A stretch of 56,093 bases of DNA. It comes from a virus. The notes beneath the pieces were generated by a model. That model saw nothing but the letters and a program-made list of their open reading frames with translations, was not told the origin of the DNA and made no database searches. Position numbers and translations under genes: made by a program. How positions within the stretch are numbered: the stretch's first letter is position 1; each line of letters opens with the position of its first letter. Location: positions 1 to 56,093 of IMG/VR virus record IMGVR_UViG_3300021962_000005. One strand, given 5' to 3'. This document shows, piece by piece, positions 6,460 through 16,500 of the stretch.

Positions 6460-7796
6460 ACCGTAACAATCTACATGCTTACCAAAACCGCGCCGTGTCC
6501 TTCATCAAAGACCGCAAGCGGTGCGGCCTCTTCCTCGACATGGGTCTGGGCAAGACGACGTCCACACTGACGGCGGTCAGCGACCTGATCGACGACTTCC
6601 AGATACGCAAGACGCTCGTTATCGCGCCCCTTCGCGTCGCCAACAGCGTTTGGAAGCAGGAGGTCTACAAGTGGGCGCACCTCGATCACATGCGCGTCTC
6701 GGTCTGCACAGGATCGGCAAAGCAGCGTCTGGAGGGGCTGATGACCTCGGCAGACGTCTACGTCATCAATCGCGAGAATGTTGACTGGCTCGTTAAGCAC
6801 TACGGCCCCAAGTGGCCGTTCGACATGGTGATCATTGACGAGAGCAGCAGCTTCAAGAACCCATCGACGAAGCGGTTCAGGTCACTGCGGCGCATTCTTC
6901 CGATGACGGAATACATGGTCCTGCTGACCGGCACGCCGTCACCCAACAGCCTGCTGGACCTGTGGCCCCAGATGTTCCTGATCGACTTCGGAGAGGCCCT
7001 TGGCCGCACTGTAACCGGCTACAAGCAGCGGTTCTTCGAGAGCGACTACATGGGCTACAAGTGGAACATCAGGGAAGGTGCTGCCGACAAAATCCACAGT
7101 CTGATCCAGCCCCGCGTCCTGCACATGAGCGCGGATGATTATCTCGACGTACCGCCGCGCATAGACTTGGTTGAAAATGTCGAGCTGCCCTCCGAGGCGC
7201 TGGCGATATACAAGGACTTCGAGAAGACGCTACTGGCGGAGCTGGAGGACGGCGAAGAGGTCGAGGCGGCGACAGCGGCAGTCCTCGCCAACAAGCTCCT
7301 GCAGTTCGCCAATGGGGCAATCTACACCGACGACAAGCATAACTGGTCAGAGACGCACAAGGCCAAACTGGACGCCTTGGAGGAAATCGTCGAGGACAAT
7401 CCAAACGAGACGCTGCTGGTTGCATACAACTACAAGTCGGATCTTGCCCGGCTGCAGGCCCGTTTCCCCGACGCAGTTGTCCTCGACAAAAAACAAACAA
7501 CCATTGACAGGTGGAACGCCGGTGAGATTAAAATGCTTCTCGCCCACCCGGCGTCTGCTGGGCACGGGCTCAACCTGCAGAATGGCGGCAGCCTGATTGT
7601 CTGGTTCGGCCTGACATGGTCCTTGGAGTATTACCAGCAATTCAATGCGCGACTGCACCGGCAGGGTCAAGAAAAGCCTGTCCGCATTCTGCATGTGATC
7701 GGTAGGGGAACTATCGACGAGAGAGTTATGGGCGTCCTTGCGCATAAGGACATGACGCAACGCTCATTGTTGGCGGCACTGAAGCCGTCTAAATAG
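6453..7796 (+). CDS. SNF2/DEAD-like superfamily 2 helicase
   Basis: A 447-residue SF2 helicase of the SNF2 type found in phage replication modules. Motif I is MGLGKTTS (G31-T36). Motif II is IIDESS (D129, E130). Motif III is LLTGTPSPN (about 157-165). The second RecA-like domain ends with GLNLQNGG and the motif VI region NARLHRQGQ (arginines near 410-415). Both lobes are compact, with no long insert, and at 447 residues the protein matches phage relatives. It probably remodels or branch-migrates DNA at forks or recombination junctions together with the preceding VRR-NUC. Translation is coupled to that gene by a 7-base overlap. Confidence 0.9.
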   Translation: MLDRNNLHAYQNRAVSFIKDRKRCGLFLDMGLGKTTSTLTAVSDLIDDFQIRKTLVIAPLRVANSVWKQEVYKWAHLDHMRVSVCTGSAKQRLEGLMTSADVYVINRENVDWLVKHYGPKWPFDMVIIDESSSFKNPSTKRFRSLRRILPMTEYMVLLTGTPSPNSLLDLWPQMFLIDFGEALGRTVTGYKQRFFESDYMGYKWNIREGAADKIHSLIQPRVLHMSADDYLDVPPRIDLVENVELPSEALAIYKDFEKTLLAELEDGEEVEAATAAVLANKLLQFANGAIYTDDKHNWSETHKAKLDALEEIVEDNPNETLLVAYNYKSDLARLQARFPDAVVLDKKQTTIDRWNAGEIKMLLAHPASAGHGLNLQNGGSLIVWFGLTWSLEYYQQFNARLHRQGQEKPVRILHVIGRGTIDERVMGVLAHKDMTQRSLLAALKPSK

Positions 7797-7807
7797 AAGA
7801 GGGAAAA

Positions 7808-8146
7808 ATGAAAAACGTAAACGAGATATTGAACGAAAGAGAAAAAGTCAGCGGCAATTACGGCGACGTTGCTCGCATGATCCAAGACACCGTGCGCCTG
7901 TGGGCTACGGGGCCAAATTGGAGCAAAGGCAAGTTGACTGATCCGCAAGTGACCAGTCTTGAAATGATTGCGTTGAAAGTCACCCGCATATTGCAGGGCG
8001 ACAACAATCACGTTGACAGTTGGCGCGACATCGCGGGATACGCGGAACTTGCCGCAATCGAAATCGAAGAGGCCGAAAGGGCTTTGGAGAAGAGCTTGCA
8101 AATTATTGATGGGGCATTTAGCAAAATACCAAAGAAGGAGAAGTAA
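7808..8146 (+). CDS. DUF6378 domain protein
   Basis: A 112-residue protein matching the phage family DUF6378, recognised by ILNEREK near the N-terminus, a GPNW segment, LEMIALKVTRILQGD and the strongly conserved DSWRDIAGYAELA (about 78-90). The family is common next to replication or nucleotide-metabolism genes in phages. Its all-helical, acidic character recalls MazG-like folds, but no nucleotide hydrolase motif is complete here, so no activity is claimed. The ribosome binding site is AGAGGGAAAA, 5-6 bases from the ATG. Confidence 0.8.
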   Translation: MKNVNEILNEREKVSGNYGDVARMIQDTVRLWATGPNWSKGKLTDPQVTSLEMIALKVTRILQGDNNHVDSWRDIAGYAELAAIEIEEAERALEKSLQIIDGAFSKIPKKEK

Positions 8147-8147
8147 A

Positions 8148-8735
8148 ATGAAATTGGCCCTCACACTCGCAGCAGTGATTGCATTCGCTGGCCCAGTGGG
8201 TGCGCAAGAGAACGATGCGGCAGACTTTTTCCGCAAGGACAAAAACTATTGGAGCCGCGGGCTAAAAGCCCCCGCTATCATCGCATACGACGAGGACATC
8301 AGACATGTCCGTAGCGTATCAAAGCGCAAGCGGATCGTGCGCCGCATGGTTGCCCATCAGGCTAGAAAGAAGCTGGGCAGCCGATGGGTAAAGTCAGCAG
8401 TAAAGATAGCCTACGTCGAGAGCAGGTTTAATCCGAAGGCTGTCGGGCCGCGCACGCGCCACGGCAAGGCGAGGGGCGTCATGCAGGTGATGCCAAAGTC
8501 TGCCCGCGCCATGGGGTTTAACCCACGCCGCCTGAACGAGGCAGAGTATGGGATTGCGGCTGGCATTGCGCACATGCGTCTGTGCATCCAGAGCGGCGTG
8601 CGCACCGACGCCGAGATGTCAGCATGCCATGTTGCTGGGGCACGCGGCTGGGCAATCCGACTGCGTAAGCATGCGCAGCGGTACAAGAGAATTTACGTCG
8701 CCATGGTGCGCAGGGCACCCGGCTATTGGGACTAG
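8148..8735 (+). CDS. Secreted lytic transglycosylase (SLT family)
   Basis: A 195-residue protein. The ATG at 8148 (AAGGAGAAGTAAA upstream) starts a typical Sec signal peptide, MKLALTLAAVIAFAGPVGAQ, with a likely cut after AQ at residue 20; longer upstream frames would lose this. The mature part is a C-type lysozyme-like transglycosylase: YVESRFNP with catalytic E91, GVMQVMP (about 112-118), and GIAHM/GAR motifs further on. It would cleave peptidoglycan glycan strands in the periplasm. It sits in the early replication operon, far from the late lysis cassette, so a role in superinfection exclusion, entry or auxiliary lysis is possible. The next gene encodes a tiny membrane protein. Confidence 0.85.
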   Translation: MKLALTLAAVIAFAGPVGAQENDAADFFRKDKNYWSRGLKAPAIIAYDEDIRHVRSVSKRKRIVRRMVAHQARKKLGSRWVKSAVKIAYVESRFNPKAVGPRTRHGKARGVMQVMPKSARAMGFNPRRLNEAEYGIAAGIAHMRLCIQSGVRTDAEMSACHVAGARGWAIRLRKHAQRYKRIYVAMVRRAPGYWD

Positions 8736-8743
8736 GGGGAAAG

Positions 8744-8875
8744 ATGTCTTACCTGTTTGGTTTGGGTATTATTAGCGCCACCGCAATTGCCGTCCTAACT
8801 GTTGTCGGTTGCGGCTTCTTCACGTTGGTGATGGTCTTGGCCATCGAAGAAAAAATTCAAGAATGGAGAAAGTAA
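8744..8875 (+). CDS. 43-residue single-pass membrane protein
   Basis: Short ORF preceded by GGGGGAAAG, 8 bases after the transglycosylase stop and 1 base before the next start. Residues 4-34 are almost wholly hydrophobic with small residues, forming one membrane segment, and the C-terminus (EEKIQEWRK) is charged. Pairing with the secreted transglycosylase suggests a membrane partner or holin-like role, but sequence alone does not prove this. Confidence 0.65.
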   Translation: MSYLFGLGIISATAIAVLTVVGCGFFTLVMVLAIEEKIQEWRK

Positions 8876-8876
8876 A

Positions 8877-9338
8877 ATGGAATTTAACACGCCGGAAGCT
8901 CTCTATCAGCACTACAAGAATGTCCGCCAACGCATTGAAACGGCCTCCAAAGAGGCGGCAATAAAGAATGGCGTCATCGTACTCCCAATCAAAAAATTGC
9001 CGCCGCCTGAGCAGAAAAGAGCGGCAGAGACAGAGCAAAGCGAAGAAACTCCGGTCATAGAGATGGAGCCACCAAAACACCTCAACGACACGCAAAGGAT
9101 CATGTACGAGATTGCCCTCAAGCACGGCATTCTTGTGTCAGATATGCGCGGACCTTTGCGCCTGAAGAAGTTTGTACTTGCGCGTCAAGAAGCAATGTGG
9201 GAGATTAAACGTCAGAGGCCAGACTTGTCCCTGCCACAGCTTGGGCGCATGTTTGGCGGGCGAGATCATTCGACAATAATTCACGGGATCCGGACGCACC
9301 AACAGCGTCTAGATTCTGGTAAAGAATTGTGCGTCTAA
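8877..9338 (+). CDS. Phage protein with C-terminal DnaA domain IV
   Basis: A 153-residue protein whose last 60 residues match the DNA-binding domain IV of DnaA: ARQEAMWEI (about 102-110), SLPQLGRMFGG and the hallmark GGRDHSTI (127-134), which in DnaA contacts the TTATCCACA box. There is no AAA+ ATPase domain. Residues 1-65 form a charged helix and a proline- and glutamate-rich linker. It could direct the replisome to DnaA boxes or compete with host DnaA; perfect boxes occur at 281-289 and 54739-54747. It is the last gene of the rightward operon, just before a strong terminator. Confidence 0.85.
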   Translation: MEFNTPEALYQHYKNVRQRIETASKEAAIKNGVIVLPIKKLPPPEQKRAAETEQSEETPVIEMEPPKHLNDTQRIMYEIALKHGILVSDMRGPLRLKKFVLARQEAMWEIKRQRPDLSLPQLGRMFGGRDHSTIIHGIRTHQQRLDSGKELCV

Positions 9339-9448
9339 TCGAACGCGCACAATACTCGTCAGAAATGGTTCTGGCGGGTGGACATTGGGCCAACGTTAAG
9401 TTCCTTCCAAGGTCCTTGTCTCTGTTTGATGACTCCGAAACTGACTTG

Positions 9449-9474
9449 CCCCCGGCTTTGGTCGGGGGTTTTTT
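9449..9474. terminator. Terminator between convergent replication and late operons
   Basis: CCCCCG (9449-9454) and CGGGGG (9463-9468) form a stem around an 8-base loop and are followed by TTTTTT on the plus strand. The stop codon of the convergent minus-strand gene lies within the T-tract. The remaining bases from 9339 on hold no gene that I can support. Confidence 0.85.
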
Positions 9475-10102
9475 ATGACCACGTTATTGTTACGCGACCA
9501 GCTCCGCCGATGGCTAGAGGAACACCCGCAGCGCCTGTACCTCCGGCACCAACAACAATATTTATCGAAGAGCCTACGTTATCGGTAGTTGTATAAGACG
9601 CATAGCCGCCGCCACCTCCGCCAGAGACGGAACGATAATTTCCTCCGGGTGAAAGAGTGGCGTATCCCGCACCGCCGCCACCGGGGGGAGTGCCCGCACC
9701 CCCTGCTGTGGTATAGTAACCCCCCGCGCCACCATTACCGCCACTACCGCCAGTTGGGTATGGGTATGCTTGCAAGCTATCTCCACCAGAAACAGTTGTT
9801 GTTCCTGTAGGGCCAGACCCAGTTCCGCCAACACTGGTTACACTCCAAACAAGACCCGCCTGACCGCCATTACCAATCAAGGTTCCTTGCGCAATTACGG
9901 CAGTCGAGTTGCCTCCACTACCTCCCGGACCATACGACCCGCTATTGTACCACGCTCCACCGCCGCCTCCACCCCATACTTGAATTGTTATGGTGTTGTA
10001 AAAAGGTACTGTGAACACGTATGCCCCGGCAGTCGTATAAGACGTACTGCCGGGGGTTACTGGTTTGGCTGCGGTAGTGGCTAACAGCAGAAATGACGAC
10101 AT
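9473..10102 (-). CDS. Glycine-rich tail-tip or fibre protein
   Basis: A 209-residue protein. The start at 10102 is fixed by a TGATG overlap with the upstream fibre gene; an upstream in-frame start would run far into that gene. After a short hydrophobic opening and a beta-rich segment ending ITIQVWGGGGGG, the rest is glycine-, serine- and threonine-rich with many GGxGG runs and ends in VTITWS. Proteins of this kind occur as phage adhesins, where polyglycine helices carry the receptor contacts. It is the last gene of the 39-kb late operon. The receptor-binding role is inferred. Confidence 0.75.
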   Translation of the reverse strand: MSSFLLLATTAAKPVTPGSTSYTTAGAYVFTVPFYNTITIQVWGGGGGGAWYNSGSYGPGGSGGNSTAVIAQGTLIGNGGQAGLVWSVTSVGGTGSGPTGTTTVSGGDSLQAYPYPTGGSGGNGGAGGYYTTAGGAGTPPGGGGAGYATLSPGGNYRSVSGGGGGGYASYTTTDNVGSSINIVVGAGGTGAAGVPLAIGGAGRVTITWS

Positions 10103-10965
10103 CAGGTGAGCCCTGTACCCATAACAACAAAGATGTTTGTGCCCACGCAGAGAACAGAACATAGGCCGTATGATGGAAGTGTTCTGTTGCCAGTGCTGGT
10201 CGTACCAGCCCAACGAAGAGTTACACTGGTTCCCTGCGTAATGGTCTGAGAAGAGCCGCTATTGTTATATATTCCAACAACTTGGCCAACAGAGAATACA
10301 CCTGTGGGGACAGTGACGCCGCCCGTAGTGATGCTGATATATTTGCCCGCGTCTGCAGCAACAAGAGAGTAGCTACCGCTCTGTGCGTTTGCCGGAATGT
10401 CGCGCACGTCACCCAGAGCGTCGTTGATTACTGCGCCCGTTAGGTCTCCCGACGCAGTAACTGCCCCCGTAACGTCGAGTATAGACCCATCCCACGTCAG
10501 GTCTGCCGACCCGGTGAGGGCGTTGCCCGAGTTAAAAATGACTTGCGTGTTAGATCCAGCAACAGTCGTCGTGGCGCGAATGTTTGTCCCGTCCGAAAAG
10601 ATTACGACGTTCTGGTCTCTTGTTATGGTGGCAGAAAAACCACCCCCACCCGATGCAATTGTTACAGACCAAGGGCCGCCAAAGGCGTCCGTAGTCGTGT
10701 TACGAACAATCCATACACCTCCAACACCGGACGGGATCGTGTAAATCACACTTGCCGAGATAGACCCTGAAATCTGAAAGATTAGGTTCTGATAGTCGCT
10801 GGTGGAAAGCGTGGCGGATCCGCTAGTCGCGTTCAGGTTGAGTACACCGCCCAGAGCCTTGTCGAGAATATCTAGGTCGCCGTTCACCGGCACGTTCCAA
10901 GTGTCGACGTAGTCGCCGTTGGCAGGCTTTTCGAGAGACTTGTTCGTTGTGTACGACGATGCCAT
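10102..10965 (-). CDS. Tail fibre-like protein
   Basis: A 287-residue protein with a conserved N-terminal attachment-like region (KPANGDYVDTWNVPVN, a pattern common at the start of phage tail fibre genes), then repeated beta-strand segments rich in T, S and G, including DLTWDGSILDVTGAVTASGD, typical of trimeric fibre shafts. The C-terminal 80 residues form a separate beta-rich unit. It is coupled by one base to the downstream glycine-rich protein, which could be its tip or adhesin. No enzymatic motif is present. Confidence 0.75.
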   Translation of the reverse strand: MASSYTTNKSLEKPANGDYVDTWNVPVNGDLDILDKALGGVLNLNATSGSATLSTSDYQNLIFQISGSISASVIYTIPSGVGGVWIVRNTTTDAFGGPWSVTIASGGGGFSATITRDQNVVIFSDGTNIRATTTVAGSNTQVIFNSGNALTGSADLTWDGSILDVTGAVTASGDLTGAVINDALGDVRDIPANAQSGSYSLVAADAGKYISITTGGVTVPTGVFSVGQVVGIYNNSGSSQTITQGTSVTLRWAGTTSTGNRTLPSYGLCSVLCVGTNIFVVMGTGLT

Positions 10966-10975
10966 TGGGGTGACC

Positions 10976-13519
10976 TCAAATGTGCTGGTTTGCTACTTCA
11001 AGGGCTTTCGCGACCTGATCGTCGCTCTCCTTGAGAAAATCCTCAGTGCTCTGACAAACCTGCTTCCGCGCCGCATTCGCCAGTGCCCGCAAGTTTACCG
11101 CACCCTTAACCGATCCGCCAGTGGCGCGGCCCTCCCGGTCTGGGCGGATGGTTAGTGGACGCGGTTCTTCTTTCCGCATCTCCTGAAGCGCAGCAGGCTG
11201 CCCGGCAATGGCTATACCCCGCAAAACTTTCCCCAGAGCTTCTGCCGTGGTCTTGTCCGGCTTTTGAAGAAGAGCCCGCATAACTACCGGGTCTCTCACC
11301 GCTTCTTGCAATTTTGCAATTGCCTGCTCTCTTGTTCCCGAAAAAACTATATCGTTGAAGAAGTTGGTAATCCTGTTTGTTGCTCGGCCCGTTACCCCCG
11401 AAACACCCGCAGCGCCAGCGGCAAGTTCCGCCCCAGCCAAACTTGTATTAAATGCTTTTTGGGCAATGTTCGTCAAAGCAGCCAAGGCAGCCCCTTCGCT
11501 CAATGCGCCTGCTGCTCGGCCATACAATATTGTAAAGATGTTGTTGTCTGCCAGCCTGTCTATTGTTTTCGTTGTAACAGGCTGCATAGGCTTTCCAGTT
11601 GCCTGCAAAACTTTAGCAGACCGCTGCACTGCATCAAAAAACCGTGCGTTCTGCGGGTCAATGGCTTTCATCGAAGACCCGTTTGCAGACAGAAAATCGT
11701 AAATCGCTTTCGGATTTCCGTTGTCTATCAGGCTATTGAAACGGTCCGACAATGACCTTGCTGCCGCAGCAACTTCGCTTTCGCCAGCCCGCCTAGTGAT
11801 CTGGCCTATGCGGTTTCTGAGATTTGGTATCTGATCCACCAACGAAGCATATTTTGGATTGGCCAAAAACTTCTGAACATCCGCCTGCGATACGACCTTG
11901 CTGCCGTTTTTTGTCAATTCTCCAACGAGCCAGTCAGACACATGCCGGTCAATATTTATGCCGGGTATCTGTCTGGCGAGTCTCAGGTTTTCAGGGGCGT
12001 TCACCCCTGAAAACAATTTCTGAAGAGACGCCTCCGGAGCGCCGGACCTCAACTGTGCGATGGCTTTTGGGTCAAAAAGGTCGTGTATCTGAGCGGTCAG
12101 TTTTCGAGCTTCGTTCCATGTAGAACGAGCAGCCCCTGTCGTATCGCCAAAAACTATATTCTTTTCATTGTTCAGTATTTCAGCAAGTTTTCTTGACAAC
12201 AGACTATGGGCGTACCCAGCCGGGTCATTGTTGTTCTTGTAGAATGCGCGAGACATACCGCTAATTGTAGATCGCAGAGCTTGCAACTCTTGGAAAGGTA
12301 TTTGCGGCCCGGAAATGTTTTTTATTTCGGTAATCATCTTCTGTATCTCAGGAGACAACATGGCTCTCTGAGCGACAGGCATTGAATTAACGATGCCCTG
12401 TAATTGGTCTATAGATTTATTTTTGTACACGCGGGCGCGAACAAGCTCCGGCGTATTCCAGAGAGCCTTGGCAGCAGTCTCTATTCTCTCGGCGGCGTCG
12501 TCTATAACACTGTACACGTTTCCGGCGGCAGATGATTGGGGGTTTGCCCCCATAAGTCCGTAAGATCCCGGCACGTCCACCGGAGGAACAGAAGTTTTAG
12601 CGCCCTGAATTTGAGACCCAAAGGCTTCTCTGGATGCTTCCTTCTGCGCTCTGAGAGCCGCCTCCCCCTCCGTCATTCCAGCTTTACTAGCCGCAGCAGA
12701 CACACGTCCTTCGAGCCCGGCTGCTTCTTTTCCGCCAAGAACCTGCGCCGTTGTTGGCTCTACCCCTCTAACATATTCTCCCGGCCTAGCTTGCCCAAGT
12801 TTCTGGGCGACATCGCTTGGATCCGTAAACGCTTCTTTAGCTGATTTTACCGCAATGTCTTCGGCGCGGGTCGCGACATTTGCCGCCCTTCGCGAGGATA
12901 AAGCGCCAAGGGTTCCAGCAGTGCCGATACCTCCAGCCAAAGCGCCAGCCGCCCGTAACAACGGCTCTGCCCTGCTGCCCGCAAAGACTTGGCCAGCTCC
13001 TTCGGAGCCAACGCCAGCGCCAACACCCGTAGCAAGTTTCATTGCCATGCCACCCGGCCCAATAAATGACCCCGGCATAAACTCACCGACTGTTTTTGCA
13101 TATTTTTCAGCAGTCGTTTTTGGTTCATAGGATTTACCGAAACGATCTTCATATGCTTTTTGAAGAGCGGGAGTGCTGATGTAATCAGAAAGATTAAACG
13201 GTTTTGGCGCGTCTTTTGGCAGTTCTGGCCGAGGTAGAACCAAATCAAATAACCTGTTGGCTCCTTCTCGCGCATAACCAACAAGATCAGTTGGTAACCC
13301 AGCGACACCGATTGCACCTTTAACCAGACCGCTCCCAGCAGCGCGAGCAATCCCCTCCGCCGTGTCTGTCCAAGTCTTTGGTTCCTCTACAGCGGCGGGT
13401 GGTGTTGGGTCGGATTTTCTATACCAGACAGGTGGCTCGCCAGACGCCTGCGGAGGTACGCTTTTTTCAGGCGTTGATGGAGTATCTTCTTTTTCATACC
13501 AAATAGGTCTGTCAGTCAT
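10976..13519 (-). CDS. Large internal virion protein (candidate DNA-ejection protein)
   Basis: An 847-residue protein. The N-terminus repeats a short WYEK/WYRK motif (residues 7-10 and 32-35). About 60-90 is a glycine-rich amphipathic segment, the centre is long alanine-rich helices, and 660-720 holds a run of hydrophobic small residues that could enter a membrane. It overlaps the upstream 1581-residue transglycosylase gene by 8 bases. Size, composition and neighbour match the internal proteins podoviruses eject ahead of their DNA (like T7 gp15/gp16 or P22 gp16/gp20), though homology to a named protein cannot be shown. A GGxV motif (RATGGSV) occurs about 70 residues from the C-terminus. Confidence 0.65.
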   Translation of the reverse strand: MTDRPIWYEKEDTPSTPEKSVPPQASGEPPVWYRKSDPTPPAAVEEPKTWTDTAEGIARAAGSGLVKGAIGVAGLPTDLVGYAREGANRLFDLVLPRPELPKDAPKPFNLSDYISTPALQKAYEDRFGKSYEPKTTAEKYAKTVGEFMPGSFIGPGGMAMKLATGVGAGVGSEGAGQVFAGSRAEPLLRAAGALAGGIGTAGTLGALSSRRAANVATRAEDIAVKSAKEAFTDPSDVAQKLGQARPGEYVRGVEPTTAQVLGGKEAAGLEGRVSAAASKAGMTEGEAALRAQKEASREAFGSQIQGAKTSVPPVDVPGSYGLMGANPQSSAAGNVYSVIDDAAERIETAAKALWNTPELVRARVYKNKSIDQLQGIVNSMPVAQRAMLSPEIQKMITEIKNISGPQIPFQELQALRSTISGMSRAFYKNNNDPAGYAHSLLSRKLAEILNNEKNIVFGDTTGAARSTWNEARKLTAQIHDLFDPKAIAQLRSGAPEASLQKLFSGVNAPENLRLARQIPGINIDRHVSDWLVGELTKNGSKVVSQADVQKFLANPKYASLVDQIPNLRNRIGQITRRAGESEVAAAARSLSDRFNSLIDNGNPKAIYDFLSANGSSMKAIDPQNARFFDAVQRSAKVLQATGKPMQPVTTKTIDRLADNNIFTILYGRAAGALSEGAALAALTNIAQKAFNTSLAGAELAAGAAGVSGVTGRATNRITNFFNDIVFSGTREQAIAKLQEAVRDPVVMRALLQKPDKTTAEALGKVLRGIAIAGQPAALQEMRKEEPRPLTIRPDREGRATGGSVKGAVNLRALANAARKQVCQSTEDFLKESDDQVAKALEVANQHI

Positions 13520-16500
13520 AAGAAGTTACTCCGAAATAACGGCTAATTCGACCAACACCGGAATACTGCTCACTCTTTGCTTTGTCATAGGCTTTAGCGT
13601 ACTCTTGTGGGTTAGTCGATAACTCTTTAAGCGCAGCGGCGGTACTTTTTCTTTTAAGAGTTTCAATCCAGAACTTCTTTTCTGCTTCATACTTTGATTG
13701 AGGCGAAGCCCTCTTAAAGGCTTCTTCAAAGTTTGCTGCAAAACCACCGCTATCCTTCTTGTATCTTTGCCAAAAAGCATTTCGGTCAATTGCTTTTTGA
13801 TTTTCAACAATCATAGAAGCAGTCAGAGTAGCTATGGTATCTGAAGTCATATTCGCATTTGGAAAAGCGGCAGCAAGTTGATTAAGGGCTTCGTAACTTT
13901 TCTGCCCAGCAGTCCCGACTCGCGAAAGAGCACTTAAAGACCGTGCTTTTCTCAATACTTCATCGGAACTTCCAACATCTGATATGGTTTTGCCAAAAAA
14001 CGCATCCCCCTTCCCGGCCATCTTGGCAATTGTATTCATGGCTCGCAACATAGCAATTCTCTTTTCGCCCCCGGTGCCAGAGGCTGCTACACCTTCTGCC
14101 GTCGCAATTACGTTGGCGTCTTTTGCAACTTGTAGAATATTTGACCTATCGTTGGTGGAGGCAGAAGCCTGAGCGTTTATTTCTTTTATTTTATCTTTTG
14201 AGCTTTCAAGAGCGAGGTTTCTTTCAGCTTGGTTGCTAATGTTACCAGAAACTTTTTTCTCATTTTCCGCCATGGACTTGATAGCTGGCGTGTAAGTATA
14301 ACCAAACGTCACCTTTCCGGCTTCGGGCTTTCCGGCTTCGGGCTTTCCGGCTTCAGGCTTTCCAGCGCCTACCTTTGCAGGCTCTGCGGGAGTGCGCGTG
14401 CGTTTTATTTCTTCGTTAATTTGTTTGAGCCTTTCGGGGGGAACATCCGCCGCGCCTACCTGCTTAAACTCTGCACCACTCTTTCTAAGGTTCTCAAACT
14501 CATCTTGGGTGACTGCTCTTATACGTCCGTTCTGTTCAACAAGATAGAAAGTTCCAAATCCCGGTATTGCATACAGACCAAGCCGCTGTGTCTCTGCCGC
14601 CGTCTTACGCGCCGTCTCTGCCTGAACTGCCGCCGGACCCTTAGCCTTCTCTTCTTCCGTCTCCTGCTTACGCAGGGCGGTGTAGGCGCTCGTGCCGCCA
14701 ACAAGGCCCTCGCCGATTGCTCCACCAAGCGTCGGGCGCGTCGAGGCCAGCATCGAGCCGATACCCGCAAGAGCGGGAACGACAAAGTTCTCTGACGTCA
14801 GGGCCTCTGCAGTATCAGGGCTGACGCCCATGCTACCGAGCAGGCTTTTGCCGCCGGTGCGCCACGGGGCCGAACGCGGAGCATCCTTCACAAACTGGCC
14901 GGGCTCTTTGCTGAAACGATAACGAGAGTCCGCCGGACGAATGACGTCTTTTGCAGTCTCAATTGCTCCTGCGGCAGGCATATCGGCGTACTTGGCGTCG
15001 ATTGCCGGGTCGTAGCGGCCAGCCTTGGACATGACGTTGCGGGAGTATTTTTCTTTTGCTGAACCGGCATTGTACGCCATCAGTGCCTCGGGGCTTGATG
15101 GATCAAGGCCGAGAGCCCGCGCCTTATTGGCCAGATAGTTTGCGCCGAACAAGATATTGGCCTGCGGGTCGCGAAGGCTCTCGGGGTCAACACCCTTCAT
15201 ACCGTAGCCCGGATCCCGAGCGGTGCTGGGTTTAATCTGCGTCAGACCAATTTCACCAACACTGCCGGTAGCGTCCTTACGGAAACCACTTTCCTGCGCA
15301 ATCTTTGCCGCAATGATTGACGCCGGAATGCCTGTCTCAGCCGACGCCTTGGCAATCAGCGGCTGCAGTTCGCGTGGAACATTGAGTGCCGTCTCTACAG
15401 CGCCCTCTGCAGGCATGTCGGGATCGACGTACAGACCGCCGGTCTGAGCAGCCTGACGGGGAGCTAACCCCGTGGCGACGTCCGTCGCCCGCTTATAGTC
15501 AAGCATCTCCAGACCGCCGATGTTATGGACGGCGCTGCGGTCGCTCTCGGTCGTCATCAGGCCCATGCGGGTCCGGTTGTCGCCGTTGTTGTACTTGAAG
15601 GTATGGACCGGCTGCCCGTTGAACAGGTGGCCAACAACCCCGTCATCGTGCTTAACGCGAGGATCAGAGAAACCAAGGCTTCCTATTTTCGCGGCTATTG
15701 CAGCAGGCCCTAGCGCCTCCGCTGCTGCAACAGGAGCCGCCGCAGCGGCAGCACCCAATGCTTCAGCGCCGAGTGCGCCAGCCGCACCCGCGCCAGCGGC
15801 TTCAGCGCCCAATGCGCCGAGACCTGCACCTGCGGCTTCGGCGGCACCGAGACCTGCGCCTGCAGCTTCGGCAGCCCCCGCGGCCCCGGCAGCTTCAGCG
15901 CCACCGAGGATATTACCAAGACCCGAGGCGGCCTTGGATCCGGCGTCGTACAGAGACTTGCCAGTCTTTAGAAGATTGGTCAGTCCCGCAACCCCGCTGT
16001 CGCCACCCTGCGGACGATTGCTAGGCGGCTGCGCCGGGTTAGCCTTTGGCTGACTGGCTCCGGACTTTATCGTCTCACCCAAGAGTTCAGTAAAATCACC
16101 GGACCCAGCATTTACAGGCTTAATGGCTTCGTCTTTAGAGAAAAATTCTGCCGAGCTTTCATCGTCATTGGCGTATGGCGTCTCGTTGTCGACAAATCCT
16201 TTAGTCTGATACCCAGTACGTCCGCCGCGGGCGAGGAACTCGAAGGCGTCTTCCGGGAAGGGGGCCAGCTCAATAGCACGGGCGAAGTCGCCAAGATCAA
16301 TTGGCGTATCGCTCGCAGGAGCAGCGTACATGTCTTCGAGAGAAGAGCGTGCGGCGCTCGCCGGCGCAGTCGTCGTGACGGACTTTCCGCCGCCGGTCCA
16401 CTCGTCCCTTTGAGGATTAAAGCCTGCGGTTCCCAGATTGGCGGATCCTCCGCCCGGCACGACGGACATTTTATTTCTGGCCCAATCGTAGGCTCCAGAA

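Noticed and set aside
8013-8147. Longer start for the secreted transglycosylase
   Set aside because: It would bury the signal peptide 45 residues inside the protein and overlap the DUF6378 gene.
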